The notes under the pieces are model-generated. The model saw only the letters and a program-made list of their open reading frames with translations, had not been told where the DNA came from and did not search any database. A program made the position numbers and the translations under genes. This document shows positions 21,555 through 29,334 of a DNA stretch of 29,334 nt, piece after piece. This DNA is from JAVVEH01 sp032251435 (GTDB lineage Bacteria; Verrucomicrobiota; Lentisphaeria; Oligosphaerales; MVZH01): the NCBI GenBank assembly GCA_032251435.1, contig JAVVEH010000051.1, positions 1 through 29,334 of the forward strand. The letters are read 5' to 3'. Positions within the stretch are counted from its first letter, which is position 1; the number at the start of each line of letters is the position of its first letter.

Positions 21555-23889
21555 CCCCCAAGGGAATAGACTGCTTTGCCCCGCGACCAACGGGCACAGT
21601 TTTTCGACCGGCAGCAACCGGCAGCCATCGATAGCAGCCGATAGTAATCGAGACGGGCAGGATGGTGGGGGGAAAGTTGTCGAGGTGCACGCGGCATCGG
21701 GACCTGGGGGAATGCCGACGCACCTGGTTTTGGCCGCAATCCGGGCTGCCACGCCCGTGCTGGCATCCCGCGGAATTGCACGGTTGCTTTCCGTGGCCCT
21801 GGTCTTTGCGGTCGCGACTGCTTGCGCACAAGGAACCCAGCCCATGAGTAAAGAAGCGTCTCCGGAAGAGGTGATTGCAGGATTTGAGAAACGAGCGGAC
21901 GCGGTATTTCGCGCTGAAGCGGGCAAGCCGCTGGTGCGGGCGAAGAAGAACCCGCCGTTGAGCAAGGGACGCGGGCCGTATGTGCGCGGGTACTCGTATT
22001 CGATGGTGGCCTTTGCGGCAAAATGTCTCTATCTGAATGAAATGTTGGACGAAGCCAATGCGGCGCTCGTCGAGAATGCGCAATACTACCTCGACAATCC
22101 GCTGACGATTCCGGACCGCGACAGCTTCCACTGGCATGCGGAAATAGTCCTGCGCCTGCTTGAGATGTACGGGCCGAACGGCAGCGCGAGTCCGGGCCGA
22201 ATCACCAAGGAGACCGAGACCAAAGTGCTGGAACCGCTGTGGATCTACACGAAGAAGTGCTCCTGGCTGGGTAAGGCTGAATACAAGGATTCAAAGACGT
22301 GGAACGTCTACAGTTCCGAGAACCATCATGCGATGGACTTCACCTGCCACTGGCATTTCGCCAAGTATGCGAAGGATCGCCCGGAATACAAAGACTTGAG
22401 GTGCGATGATGGATCGTCCTTGGATCAGCAATACGAAGCCTGGAACGAATACATCATAGAGTATTGCCGGGAGCGGGCGAAACGTGGCCTCTGTGTCGAA
22501 ATGAGAAGCGACGGCTACAACAGCACATTGATCAAAGGGTTCTACAACTTCCACGATTTTGGCGACGAGCGGCTGAGCAAAGCGGCCGGAATGTTTCTGG
22601 ACCTGTACTTCGCGTATTGGGCCGAAGAGCAGATCATGGGACACATGGGGGGCGGGGCTTCACGTATCAAGGGCAACAACGCGTTCATCCAAAGTCGGAA
22701 GCACGGTAACGCGGTATTGGCCTGGCTCTATTTCGCCATCGGCGAACAGCCGGAAATCAACGGCCACGATGTGGGTGCACTGCTGAGCGCGTACCGGCCG
22801 CCTGCCGTCGTCGCCGACATTGCGCGTGATACAGAGGGCCGCGACGCCTACGAGATCCGACAACGTGTCCAGGGCCTTGGTCAGCAGGGACACACCTTTC
22901 CGCATATGGACCGGCCAGACCAGAAGCCCAACCAGTTCCGGACGGATGGCGGCGGCATCCTTCGCTACAGCTACTGCGATCCGGCGTTTATCCTGGGCAC
23001 CCCGATGACGGAGGCGCGGGCCCACGAAGACTGGGTGATGATCAGCAGCCAGAGCCGCTGGCAGGGGGTGATCTTTGCCGATCCGGCAAAACGAACGTCC
23101 AACATTGAACATCCAACATCCAACGCTCAAATTGCAGAGGGCCTGACTGCCCACAGCTCTTCACTCGCTACCCGCCCGACTACGCCGTCCCTGGCTTCGC
23201 CAGGTCAAGACTCCCCGCTACTTGCTACACCAGCGGACGCCCGTATCGTCCCCGTCCCACGGGCGAGCAACAATGCCGTGGCATTCAATCAATTCTGGTC
23301 CGTGCAGAGCAAAGGCAGCCTGATCACCCAGAAGCTGAAGACCAGCAAGGGCGCTGGGGAGATGATGGTATGGATGTCAAAGAGTGGTCTGGGCAAACCG
23401 GTCACGGAGGATGGCGTGGTTTTTGTCGAAGCGCCGGACGCCTACGCGGCGATACGTGTCGCCCAGGGTGATTTCAAGGTTACTGACGAGGTATTCAAAG
23501 GCACAAAGGAGACAGGCGCTTCATTTGAAACACCGCCTGGCCACATAGTGATCCCAGCGGACGAGTATGCGCCGGTGATTCTGGAGGTCATGGCGAAGAG
23601 CGAGGTGGAGAACTTCGACGAGTTCAAGGCGAAGGTGAAAGCATGCCCGATCCGGATGGACGGGTGTGTGCTGCGCTACACAAGTGTCTATGGCGATACA
23701 CTGACGTTCGACACCAGCTACAAAAAGCCGCCTACGATCAACGGCACGCCTGTAAACTATGCGCCGAAGAAGGTTTTCGACAGCCCGTTCCTGAACTCCG
23801 ACTACAACAGCGGCGTCGTGACCATTTCGAAAGGGAGCCGGAAGAAGATCCTCGATTTCAACCAAGTGGCAGATACAAGGGCACGCTGA
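21544..23889 (+). CDS. Large secreted protein, (alpha/alpha)-toroid and beta-sandwich, polysaccharide lyase-like
   Basis: A 781-residue exported protein of no firmly recognised family. AAAGGAG lies six bases before the ATG at 21544, which overlaps the previous gene. The first about 80 residues look non-conserved; the signal peptide (IARLLSVALVFAVATACAQG) starts near residue 80, and ATGs at 21712 and 21844 are alternatives. Residues 130-400 are helical with aromatic-rich motifs (YVRGYSYSMVAFAAKCLYL, SSENHHAMDFTCHWHF near 257, MRSDGYNSTLIKGFYNF), as in toroid lyases and hydrolases. From about 440 it is beta-rich with HEDWVMISSQSRWQG and a FWSVQSKGSLI strand. A foreign Ser/Thr/Pro-rich segment (about 514-570) interrupts it. 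The last residues after KKILDF overlap a different gene's remnant. Likely acts on an external polysaccharide. Confidence 0.65.
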   Translation: MWSNPQGNRLLCPATNGHSFSTGSNRQPSIAADSNRDGQDGGGKVVEVHAASGPGGMPTHLVLAAIRAATPVLASRGIARLLSVALVFAVATACAQGTQPMSKEASPEEVIAGFEKRADAVFRAEAGKPLVRAKKNPPLSKGRGPYVRGYSYSMVAFAAKCLYLNEMLDEANAALVENAQYYLDNPLTIPDRDSFHWHAEIVLRLLEMYGPNGSASPGRITKETETKVLEPLWIYTKKCSWLGKAEYKDSKTWNVYSSENHHAMDFTCHWHFAKYAKDRPEYKDLRCDDGSSLDQQYEAWNEYIIEYCRERAKRGLCVEMRSDGYNSTLIKGFYNFHDFGDERLSKAAGMFLDLYFAYWAEEQIMGHMGGGASRIKGNNAFIQSRKHGNAVLAWLYFAIGEQPEINGHDVGALLSAYRPPAVVADIARDTEGRDAYEIRQRVQGLGQQGHTFPHMDRPDQKPNQFRTDGGGILRYSYCDPAFILGTPMTEARAHEDWVMISSQSRWQGVIFADPAKRTSNIEHPTSNAQIAEGLTAHSSSLATRPTTPSLASPGQDSPLLATPADARIVPVPRASNNAVAFNQFWSVQSKGSLITQKLKTSKGAGEMMVWMSKSGLGKPVTEDGVVFVEAPDAYAAIRVAQGDFKVTDEVFKGTKETGASFETPPGHIVIPADEYAPVILEVMAKSEVENFDEFKAKVKACPIRMDGCVLRYTSVYGDTLTFDTSYKKPPTINGTPVNYAPKKVFDSPFLNSDYNSGVVTISKGSRKKILDFNQVADTRAR
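23093..23250. repeat. Intergenic-type repeat inserted in frame in the lyase-like gene
   Basis: The DNA contains a tandem CATCCAACATCCAAC, a perfect hairpin CCTGGC-TTC-GCCAGG at 23190-23204, and CACTCGCTAC (23162-23171), the complement of intergenic GTAGCGAGTG at 19768-19777. Its translation is a low-complexity Ser/Thr/Pro stretch, unlike the flanking protein. It keeps the frame. Confidence 0.55.
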
Positions 23890-23996
23890 CAGATTACGTC
23901 CAGGCGGCGGCCGTGGCGAAAGAACGCAATCTGCCATTTGTCGATCTACACGCCATCAGCATGGCCCGTCACAACAGCATCGGACAGGAAAAGTGA
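23868..23996 (+). pseudogene. 3' remnant of an SGNH (rhamnogalacturonan acetylesterase-like) gene
   Basis: In a frame different from the upstream gene, 43 codons read GRYKGTLTDYVQAAAVAKER, then NLPFVDLHAISMARHNSIGQ and a stop. This is the C-terminal part of SGNH acetylesterases, where a helix is followed by the catalytic Asp-x-x-His of block V (here VDLHA). No catalytic serine block or start is left. It overlaps the last 22 bp of the lyase-like gene, suggesting a deletion that joined the two. A remnant, probably not translated. Confidence 0.6.
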
Positions 23997-24021
23997 TCAA
24001 CATCAATATAGGAAAAGAAAG

Positions 24022-26781
24022 ATGATTTCAGCTCCATTCAAACTGCCGAGAACCGCCAGTCGGGTGCTGCTTGCGGCAGCATCTGTCAGCTTGTTCACTG
24101 TCGAGGCGTTAGCCGCGCCTAAAGAAGGCAAGGATACCTACTACACGGTCCCACCCATATTCCTCCCGGCCCCGAGCAGTGTCGGCGGCAAGGCGTGGAA
24201 TGTGAAGAATTTCGGTCCAGTCGGCATTGGCATCACGCTGAAGCCGCAGAATCCCGGATTCCAGATGGTGATCAGCAATGTGGAGAAGGGCTCCCCGGCC
24301 GAAGCCACGGGCAAACTGAAGAAAGGCCAGGTGATCGAGAGCATCAACGGTCGGGTGCTCAAAGACCGGGACCCCCGCATGATTCTGGGCGACATCGTCA
24401 CGCAAGCGGAAGCAACCGACGGGAAGGTTGCACTCAAGATCAAAGATGCCGGGGACGTAGTTGTCCAGATTCCGGTGATGGGTTCCTATAGCGAGACCTG
24501 GCCGCTTAATTGTCCGAAATCCGACCGCATCGTCAGGAACCTTGCCGACCTTCTGGCCAAACAGGAAAAACCGGGGTGGGGATCCGTCCTGTTCCTGCTT
24601 TCGACCGGCGAAGAGAAGGATCTCGACGTTGTCCGCAACTGGATGGGTGATCTGAAGACGCTGGGCGCCTACCAGTGGCACATCGGCTACCACGGAATCG
24701 GCGTCTGCGAGTATTATCTGCGCACCGGGGACGAGAGCGTGCTGCCAATGATCAGAGAAGCCGCCGAGTCGCTCAGGAAAACCATGTACAATGGTGGCTG
24801 GAGCGGCCGGGGGAATCCGGCGAATTTCACCTACAGCACCGGCTCAGGCCAGATGCATGCCGCCGGGGTGCACTGCATGAGTTTTCTCATGCTGGCCCGG
24901 ATGTGCGGGGTTGAGGTCGACGACTATATGTTCAATACGGCCCTCTCGCAGTTTTACCGCTTTGCCGGACACGGCAACCTGGCCTATGGCGACACGTGGC
25001 CGGAAGGCGGATTCCGGGACAATGGCAAAACAGGAGGGCTGGCGGTTGCCATGGCCTACGCGGCCCGTCTCACCCCCGGGGGCGAGGCGTCGGTCTACGC
25101 CAAAGCGCGCGACAACTCGGCAATGAAGAGCTTCTATGCGACAAACTGGTTCCACGCCGCCCACACCGGCGGTGGAATCGGCGAGATCTGGCACCATGCC
25201 GCCATGGGCTTGATGCATGAAAAGCGTCCGACACCCTACCGCTCGTATCTTGACACGCGGCGCTGGGTCATGGACCTTTCCCGTCGCCACGATGGCGGCA
25301 TCGGCATTGCCGGCATGGAGGACCGCTACGATGTATCCGCCACGGAAGGAGACCCGACCTGGGGCACGCTTTTCGCACTGACCTATACCTATCCCCGCAA
25401 GACCCTGCAGTTGACCGGGGCGCCCAAGACGCAATGGTGCAAGACGCACCAGTTGCCGGCGCACCCCTGGGGCAATGCGAACGACGACGTTTTTCAGTCG
25501 CCTGAACCAGCCAGGCATCCATCGATCAGTATGGATGATCTGATGAGGGAAAGGGTTGAAACGGATGCCTCACTCGGGGTGTTCGGGAAACTCGGAGACC
25601 CGGACATCACCGATGAAGAGTTGCTGAAATACGTACACCATCCCGAGTTTGATATTCGCTCGGCCGCCATGGCGCGCATCGTGGCCTATAACCGGGACCA
25701 TCTGATTGCACCGCTGCTGAAGTCGAAGGATCCCCGTCTGCGGGACGCCGGGGTCATGGCGCTGGCCGGCATGTTCAAGGGCAACCCTCTTCCCGACGAG
25801 AGAATCACCCCGGAGATGCTCGAGCTTGCGGGCGCGATGGTCGACGCCCCCGACGAGTCGTGGTGGGTCACGATCGGCGCCATGAAGGCGCTGCAGCGCG
25901 CCAAGCCGCCAACGATTGCCAGGCATGTCGACCGGTTGCTGGTTCTTCTGGAATCGGAGAACTGGTGGGTGAGTTCCACTGCCGCCAAACCCCTTGCGGT
26001 TCTCGCCACTGACCCCAGGTACTGCAAACGAATTCTGCCGCCGCTGCTCAAGACGGTCGTGGATTCGGATACGTGTGCCGGACTGAACGAAGTATACTCC
26101 CTGACCAAGCGGGTCAATTCCGCCAACCCCGAGGTCAAGGCGTTCGCCACCCAGCTCCTCGAGACAATCTACGCGGGTCTCCCGGGCGAGTACCGCGAAC
26201 CCAGCAACGGCTTGCTGATTCCGGGACGATCCGGCTACGTGCGGAAATGCCTGGCCTCGATGATGCAGAATCTGCCGGGGGGTGAGAAGTTTATCAGGAC
26301 CCGGCCCAAAATGACCCTGGCCGCCAAGCTGAGCGGCCGGAAGGAGGACATGTACGTCTACAGCGGCACCTTTATCCCAAACAAGGGCCTCCTCGGCCAG
26401 TGGATCAGGCTTGGCGGGGTTGACGATCCCGGGAAACTGCCCGGGTGGGTCGCCGACTGGAAGAAACGCGGGTCGCAACCCGTCAAATCCGTCTATTCGT
26501 TCAGCCTTGCCGATGGCGGCAGGATCAAGGGGGAGGGCTTTCTGAAAAAGATGGGCCAGGAATTCTTCTGGTCGGGCGACATGATGATTGGTCTGAATTC
26601 GAACGACGAGGCGCGGAGAATGATGGTCAAAACCGTCGATGGCGTGGACTTCCTGCTGGTTGAGAAAGGCGGCTTCGGGGCGATAGGGGAAGGAGAGAAG
26701 AGCAAGCCAGTCCCGAAGGACTGGCACTGCGGCTATCAGATCCACATTCGGGGCGGACAGGGCGGCGGAAAAGGGAAATGA
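24022..26781 (+). CDS. DUF6288-type secreted protein: PDZ, toroid and HEAT-like repeats
   Basis: A 919-residue exported protein. The signal peptide is MISAPFKLPRTASRVLLAAA through VEALA-AP. A PDZ domain follows (about 70-155: GITLKPQNPGFQMVISNVEK, GSPAEATGKLKKGQVIESIN). Residues 170-480 form an (alpha/alpha)-toroid region with GWGSVLFLLSTGEEKDLDVV, GAYQWHIGYHGIGVCEYYLR and YGDTWPEGGFRDNGKTGGLA. Residues 530-740 are HEAT-like (DIRSAAMARIV, DPRLRDAGVMALAGM, WWVSSTAAKPLAVLA), and the C terminus is beta-rich. This architecture matches DUF6288 proteins of PVC bacteria, whose activity is unknown to me. The start has AGGAAAAGAAAG directly upstream; the open frame before it is the SGNH remnant region. 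It probably handles glycans outside the cytoplasm. Confidence 0.75.
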   Translation: MISAPFKLPRTASRVLLAAASVSLFTVEALAAPKEGKDTYYTVPPIFLPAPSSVGGKAWNVKNFGPVGIGITLKPQNPGFQMVISNVEKGSPAEATGKLKKGQVIESINGRVLKDRDPRMILGDIVTQAEATDGKVALKIKDAGDVVVQIPVMGSYSETWPLNCPKSDRIVRNLADLLAKQEKPGWGSVLFLLSTGEEKDLDVVRNWMGDLKTLGAYQWHIGYHGIGVCEYYLRTGDESVLPMIREAAESLRKTMYNGGWSGRGNPANFTYSTGSGQMHAAGVHCMSFLMLARMCGVEVDDYMFNTALSQFYRFAGHGNLAYGDTWPEGGFRDNGKTGGLAVAMAYAARLTPGGEASVYAKARDNSAMKSFYATNWFHAAHTGGGIGEIWHHAAMGLMHEKRPTPYRSYLDTRRWVMDLSRRHDGGIGIAGMEDRYDVSATEGDPTWGTLFALTYTYPRKTLQLTGAPKTQWCKTHQLPAHPWGNANDDVFQSPEPARHPSISMDDLMRERVETDASLGVFGKLGDPDITDEELLKYVHHPEFDIRSAAMARIVAYNRDHLIAPLLKSKDPRLRDAGVMALAGMFKGNPLPDERITPEMLELAGAMVDAPDESWWVTIGAMKALQRAKPPTIARHVDRLLVLLESENWWVSSTAAKPLAVLATDPRYCKRILPPLLKTVVDSDTCAGLNEVYSLTKRVNSANPEVKAFATQLLETIYAGLPGEYREPSNGLLIPGRSGYVRKCLASMMQNLPGGEKFIRTRPKMTLAAKLSGRKEDMYVYSGTFIPNKGLLGQWIRLGGVDDPGKLPGWVADWKKRGSQPVKSVYSFSLADGGRIKGEGFLKKMGQEFFWSGDMMIGLNSNDEARRMMVKTVDGVDFLLVEKGGFGAIGEGEKSKPVPKDWHCGYQIHIRGGQGGGKGK

Positions 26782-26792
26782 GGGAGATCGCA

Positions 26793-26814
26793 CCAGAACA
26801 AGCTTGTTGCTGGA
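26793..26814. other. Intergenic hairpin
   Basis: CCAGAACAAG pairs with CTTGTTGCTGG (one bulged G) around a perfect AACAAGCTTGTT core, 11 bp after the DUF6288 gene. There is no T-run, so it is more likely a message-processing or stability element than a terminator. Confidence 0.35.
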
Positions 26815-26851
26815 TTCAGTCCACGAATAGGCAGAAGGAACCGGCTACTGT

Positions 26852-27874
26852 ATGAAAAGTATCGTTATCATCGGGGCCAGTGGACATTGGCCCTACGCCA
26901 TCCGGGGTCTTGGGGCGTATGCCGATGCCCGGCTGGTCGGCATCGCTCCCGGCCTTGCCGAAGAGACGGACCAGGTGAAGACGACCTTCAAAGACCAGCT
27001 TTCGGCAGGTGTGCCGTTCTTTGCGGACCACACCACCATGCTCGACCAAATCCGGCCTGACGTGGCGGTCATCAATCCCTATTTCTATCTGAACGGGCCG
27101 ATCACCATTCAGTGCCTCGAGCGCGGGATCCATTGCTACACCGAAAAGCCGCTGACGTTCTATCGGGAGGAACTCGATACGATAAAGGCTCTGATCAGCG
27201 AAAAGGGCCTTAGGCTTTCCACCATGCTGGCCTATCGCTACCGGCCCGCCTTCCAGGCCGTTGTTCAGGCCGTCAAAGAAGGGCGTATTGGCGCCCCCAT
27301 TCAGATTGCGGCACAGAAATCCTACAAGTCGGGGCCAAAGCCCGAATGGCAGCATCGGCGCAGCCAATTCGGGGGATTGATCGGCTGGGTCGGGTCACAT
27401 GCCCTGGACTGGATCAACTGGGTGACCGACAACGGTGTCGGCGAGGTGATGGCCTTGGAGACAACCCGTGACAACCATGGGAACGGCGAGATGGAGTCTT
27501 CCGCCATTGTTATGATGCGGCTCGACAACGGCGGGCAGGCGGCCGCCAACATCGACTACCTGCGCCCCCGCGGAGCGGACAGTCATGGTGACGACCGCCT
27601 GCGGATTGCCGGCGGCAAAGGTGTGGTGGAGGTGCTCAACGGCCAGGCAAAGCTCTTGACCCACGACCATGGCGAGGAGGAACTGCCTCTGGAGGAGCCA
27701 TTGGAGATGTTTGCTGAGTTTCTCAAAACCATTGGCGCGCCCAGCCACCCCTACCGGCAGACGCACGAAGATGTTTTCGCACTAACCGAGCTTTGCATCC
27801 GGGCCCAAGAAGCCGCGGATGCCGCAGGCGCGTCCCAGCGGGGACGTTTCCATTTTCCGCTCCCGGCAAATTGA
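26852..27874 (+). CDS. Gfo/Idh/MocA-family oxidoreductase (second)
   Basis: A 340-residue NAD(P)-dependent dehydrogenase of the same superfamily as the gene at 20,400 but of a different branch. The nucleotide loop is IVIIGASGHWPYAI, in which the usual second glycine position is shifted (GASGHW). The conserved catalytic lysine is in CYTEKPLTF (about residue 99), with STMLAYRYRPAFQAV after it. The SHALDWINWV helix carries the histidine of the substrate site. AAGGA lies about eleven bases before the ATG. It sits between two secreted proteins of the cluster, so it likely oxidises a released sugar. Confidence 0.85.
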   Translation: MKSIVIIGASGHWPYAIRGLGAYADARLVGIAPGLAEETDQVKTTFKDQLSAGVPFFADHTTMLDQIRPDVAVINPYFYLNGPITIQCLERGIHCYTEKPLTFYREELDTIKALISEKGLRLSTMLAYRYRPAFQAVVQAVKEGRIGAPIQIAAQKSYKSGPKPEWQHRRSQFGGLIGWVGSHALDWINWVTDNGVGEVMALETTRDNHGNGEMESSAIVMMRLDNGGQAAANIDYLRPRGADSHGDDRLRIAGGKGVVEVLNGQAKLLTHDHGEEELPLEEPLEMFAEFLKTIGAPSHPYRQTHEDVFALTELCIRAQEAADAAGASQRGRFHFPLPAN

Positions 27875-27921
27875 GACTTGTCTGGGTAAGCTTGCACTTC
27901 AATTTTCAAGAGAGGCGAACA

Positions 27922-28854
27922 GTGACCGGCAACAAAAGACGACAGATCGCATTGGCCATCATGTCCATGGGGCTGTTGAGCACAGCAACCCGGGGCACAG
28001 AGAAGGAACCGACTGCAATGAACAACGAAGCGGACAAACAGGCTTTCGAACAGGCATCGACCGGAAATTGGCAGGAGATCTTCTCAGACCCCTGCACGGC
28101 AGACTGGCAGGAACAGTGGTTCCTCGACGGCGAAGTCGGGACCGTCAAAACCGGCCCCGATGGCATGACGCTCACCGCCGGCCCGGAATTCAAGAATGAC
28201 GCCCATCACATGGTGTTGTGGACAAAACAGGACTTCAAAGGCGACCTGAAGATCGAGTATGACTACACCCGGCTCGACAGCGAGAACCGGTGCGTGAATA
28301 TTCTCTACATCCAGGCCACCGGCAGTGGCGAAGGACCCTATGCCAGGGACATCAGCCAGTGGAACGAGCTGCGCAAAGTGCCCGCCATGAAGACCTATTT
28401 TGACAACATGGACACCTATCACATCAGCTATGCCGCCTTCGGCAACGATGGCAAGGCCACGTCTTCCTACATTCGCGCCCGGCGATACATGCCCCACAAG
28501 ACCGGCTTGAAAGGTTCCGATCTTGAGCCTGACTACTTTTCGAAGACCCTTTTTGCCACGGGTGTAAAACATCATATCACCGTGGTTAAGCATGCTCGAG
28601 ACATTTACATGCGCATGGAGAACCCGGATGAGGTCGTTTACTGTCATTTCAGCAATCCACATCTGCCCCCCGTCACAGCAGGCAGGATCGGCCTGCGCCA
28701 CATGTTCACCCGTTCGGCCCGGTATCAGGACATCAAGATCAGCGTTCCGACTGCGGTGGGCGGGAAGCGATCCGTGGCGGAAGCCCCCGTCTACGAAGGC
28801 GATGTTCCGACAGATTATCTCATCGACAGACTGAAGCGGACGACCGGGGAATAA
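27922..28854 (+). CDS. DUF1961-family exported protein
   Basis: A 310-residue protein matching my recollection of DUF1961: WQEIFSDPCTADWQEQWFLDG, the block GPEFKNDAHHMVLWTKQDFK, the strand IEYDYTRLDSENRCVNILYI, QATGSGEGPYARDISQWNEL, and YHISYAAFGNDG. The fold is probably a concanavalin-like beta-sandwich that binds or cuts carbohydrate. A GTG start at 27922 with AGAGAGG upstream gives a signal peptide (MTGNKRRQIALAIMSMGLLS); an ATG at 28018 would lose it. The open frame reaches back to 27793 inside the previous gene. It is followed one base later by the rhamnosidase-like gene, so the two are coupled. Confidence 0.8.
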   Translation: MTGNKRRQIALAIMSMGLLSTATRGTEKEPTAMNNEADKQAFEQASTGNWQEIFSDPCTADWQEQWFLDGEVGTVKTGPDGMTLTAGPEFKNDAHHMVLWTKQDFKGDLKIEYDYTRLDSENRCVNILYIQATGSGEGPYARDISQWNELRKVPAMKTYFDNMDTYHISYAAFGNDGKATSSYIRARRYMPHKTGLKGSDLEPDYFSKTLFATGVKHHITVVKHARDIYMRMENPDEVVYCHFSNPHLPPVTAGRIGLRHMFTRSARYQDIKISVPTAVGGKRSVAEAPVYEGDVPTDYLIDRLKRTTGE

Positions 28855-28855
28855 C

Positions 28856-29334
28856 ATGCAGCAGCGCACAATAACAGGGGGAACCCCGATTGCTCCGGGA
28901 AGTCCGGAGAGCCGGGTCGAATGGCAGGCCTCCTGGCTGCGGGATCCCATTTTCGCCGGGGTTTCCTCCCGGGAATTCATCCACCCCAACCGGACTGCGG
29001 AGAATAACGGCGAGATTCAGAATGTCCATACCTTGTTCCGCCGCGAATTCCAGCTCGATGGCGGCCCCGTCCGCCAGGCGCGCCTCTACATCACCGCCGA
29101 CGACTGCTACAAACTCTATGTCAATGGCCGGTTTGCGGGCCTCGGGCCTGCACCGGCGACACCTTCCGACTATTTCTACAATGCCTGGGACGTCACCGAA
29201 TTTCTGCGCCCGGGAACCAACTGCATCGGCGTGCATGCGTTCTACCAGGGCATGCACAGCCTGACATTCTGCAGCGGCGACAATCTGGCCGGCCTGCTCG
29301 TCCAGCTCGAGGTGGACGAGCAGGAGGGGGAAGG
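28856..29334 (+). CDS. Alpha-L-rhamnosidase-like protein, N-terminal part (runs off the window)
   Basis: The frame stays open from ATG 28856 to the last base (159 codons), with GGGGA six bases upstream. The translated part has the N-terminal beta-sandwich of GH78-type rhamnosidases: an aromatic WQASWLRDP start, FRREFQLDGGPVRQARLYIT, then the sugar-binding loop YKLYVNGRFAGLGPAP, DYFYNAWDVTEFLRPGTNCI and GVHAFYQG. The catalytic domain is outside. No signal peptide is seen at this start. It would release rhamnose from oligosaccharides produced by the neighbouring secreted proteins. A beta-galactosidase-like jelly roll can look similar, so the exact family is provisional. Confidence 0.7.
   Translation, partial: MQQRTITGGTPIAPGSPESRVEWQASWLRDPIFAGVSSREFIHPNRTAENNGEIQNVHTLFRREFQLDGGPVRQARLYITADDCYKLYVNGRFAGLGPAPATPSDYFYNAWDVTEFLRPGTNCIGVHAFYQGMHSLTFCSGDNLAGLLVQLEVDEQEGE

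Noticed and set aside
20241..21965. 574-codon open frame on the minus strand
   Set aside because: It lies opposite the dehydrogenase gene, has no recognisable domain, is His/Arg/Gly-rich, and is the usual shadow frame in GC-rich coding DNA.
25570..26793. 407-codon open frame on the minus strand
   Set aside because: It is antisense to the DUF6288 gene, with shadow-like composition and no motif or ribosome binding site.
28084..28989. 301-codon open frame on the minus strand
   Set aside because: It is antisense to the clear DUF1961 gene and to the rhamnosidase-like start, with no family features.

Overview
The window looks like a chromosomal segment of a PVC-superphylum bacterium, most likely Kiritimatiellota, Lentisphaerota or Verrucomicrobiota. 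The support is the combination of PEP-CTERM protein, Gfo/Idh/MocA oxidoreductases beside large secreted DUF6288- and DUF1961-type proteins and a rhamnosidase, an NHL lipoprotein with an FCGCC motif, and many dispersed palindromic repeats. This is judged from gene content by eye; no database search was run.

Left part (about 1-17,400) is mostly housekeeping. It holds a truncated thioredoxin-like gene, an ilvN without ilvB, a DUF485 + sodium:solute symporter pair with a strong terminator, an NHL-repeat lipoprotein, and a GmhA-like sugar isomerase divergent from a replication/repair block. That block is dnaN, recF, a GGDEF-REC-HD-GYP cyclic-di-GMP regulator and a Nif3-like protein, joined by 2-bp gaps or 4-bp stop/start overlaps. 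An integron attC-like site precedes a flavodoxin-fold oxidoreductase. A minus-strand pair (carbon-nitrogen hydrolase, SGNH hydrolase) follows.

The most unusual unit is at 13,043-15,115. An AT-rich leader with two identical 14-bp repeats precedes a 108-aa winged-helix protein, which overlaps by one base a 365-aa tubulin/FtsZ-superfamily GTPase. A 124-aa protein resembling a histidine-phosphotransfer (Hpt) domain without its histidine follows. The order repeats - small winged-helix protein - tubulin homologue is that of plasmid type III (TubZRC) partition systems, but here it sits in a chromosomal run leading into hldE (domain II) and ettA.

The middle (17,400-20,400) has an AraC regulator with a near-perfect, apparently leaderless promoter, then a PEP-CTERM gene enclosed by direct and inverted copies of a dispersed palindromic repeat. 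One copy is interrupted by a 151-bp element with GTAA-type inverted ends and an 8-bp target duplication, which looks like an IS66-type miniature element; the copy 1.8 kb away is the empty site.

The right part (20,400-29,334) is visibly richer in G+C-ending codons and is one plus-strand catabolic cluster: two Gfo/Idh/MocA dehydrogenases, a secreted (alpha/alpha)-toroid-like protein, a remnant of an SGNH acetylesterase, a PDZ + toroid + HEAT-like DUF6288 protein, a DUF1961 protein, and the start of an alpha-L-rhamnosidase-like gene running off the window. Together they suggest extracellular breakdown of a rhamnose-containing or acetylated polysaccharide and oxidation of its sugars inside the cell; substrate and activities are inferred.
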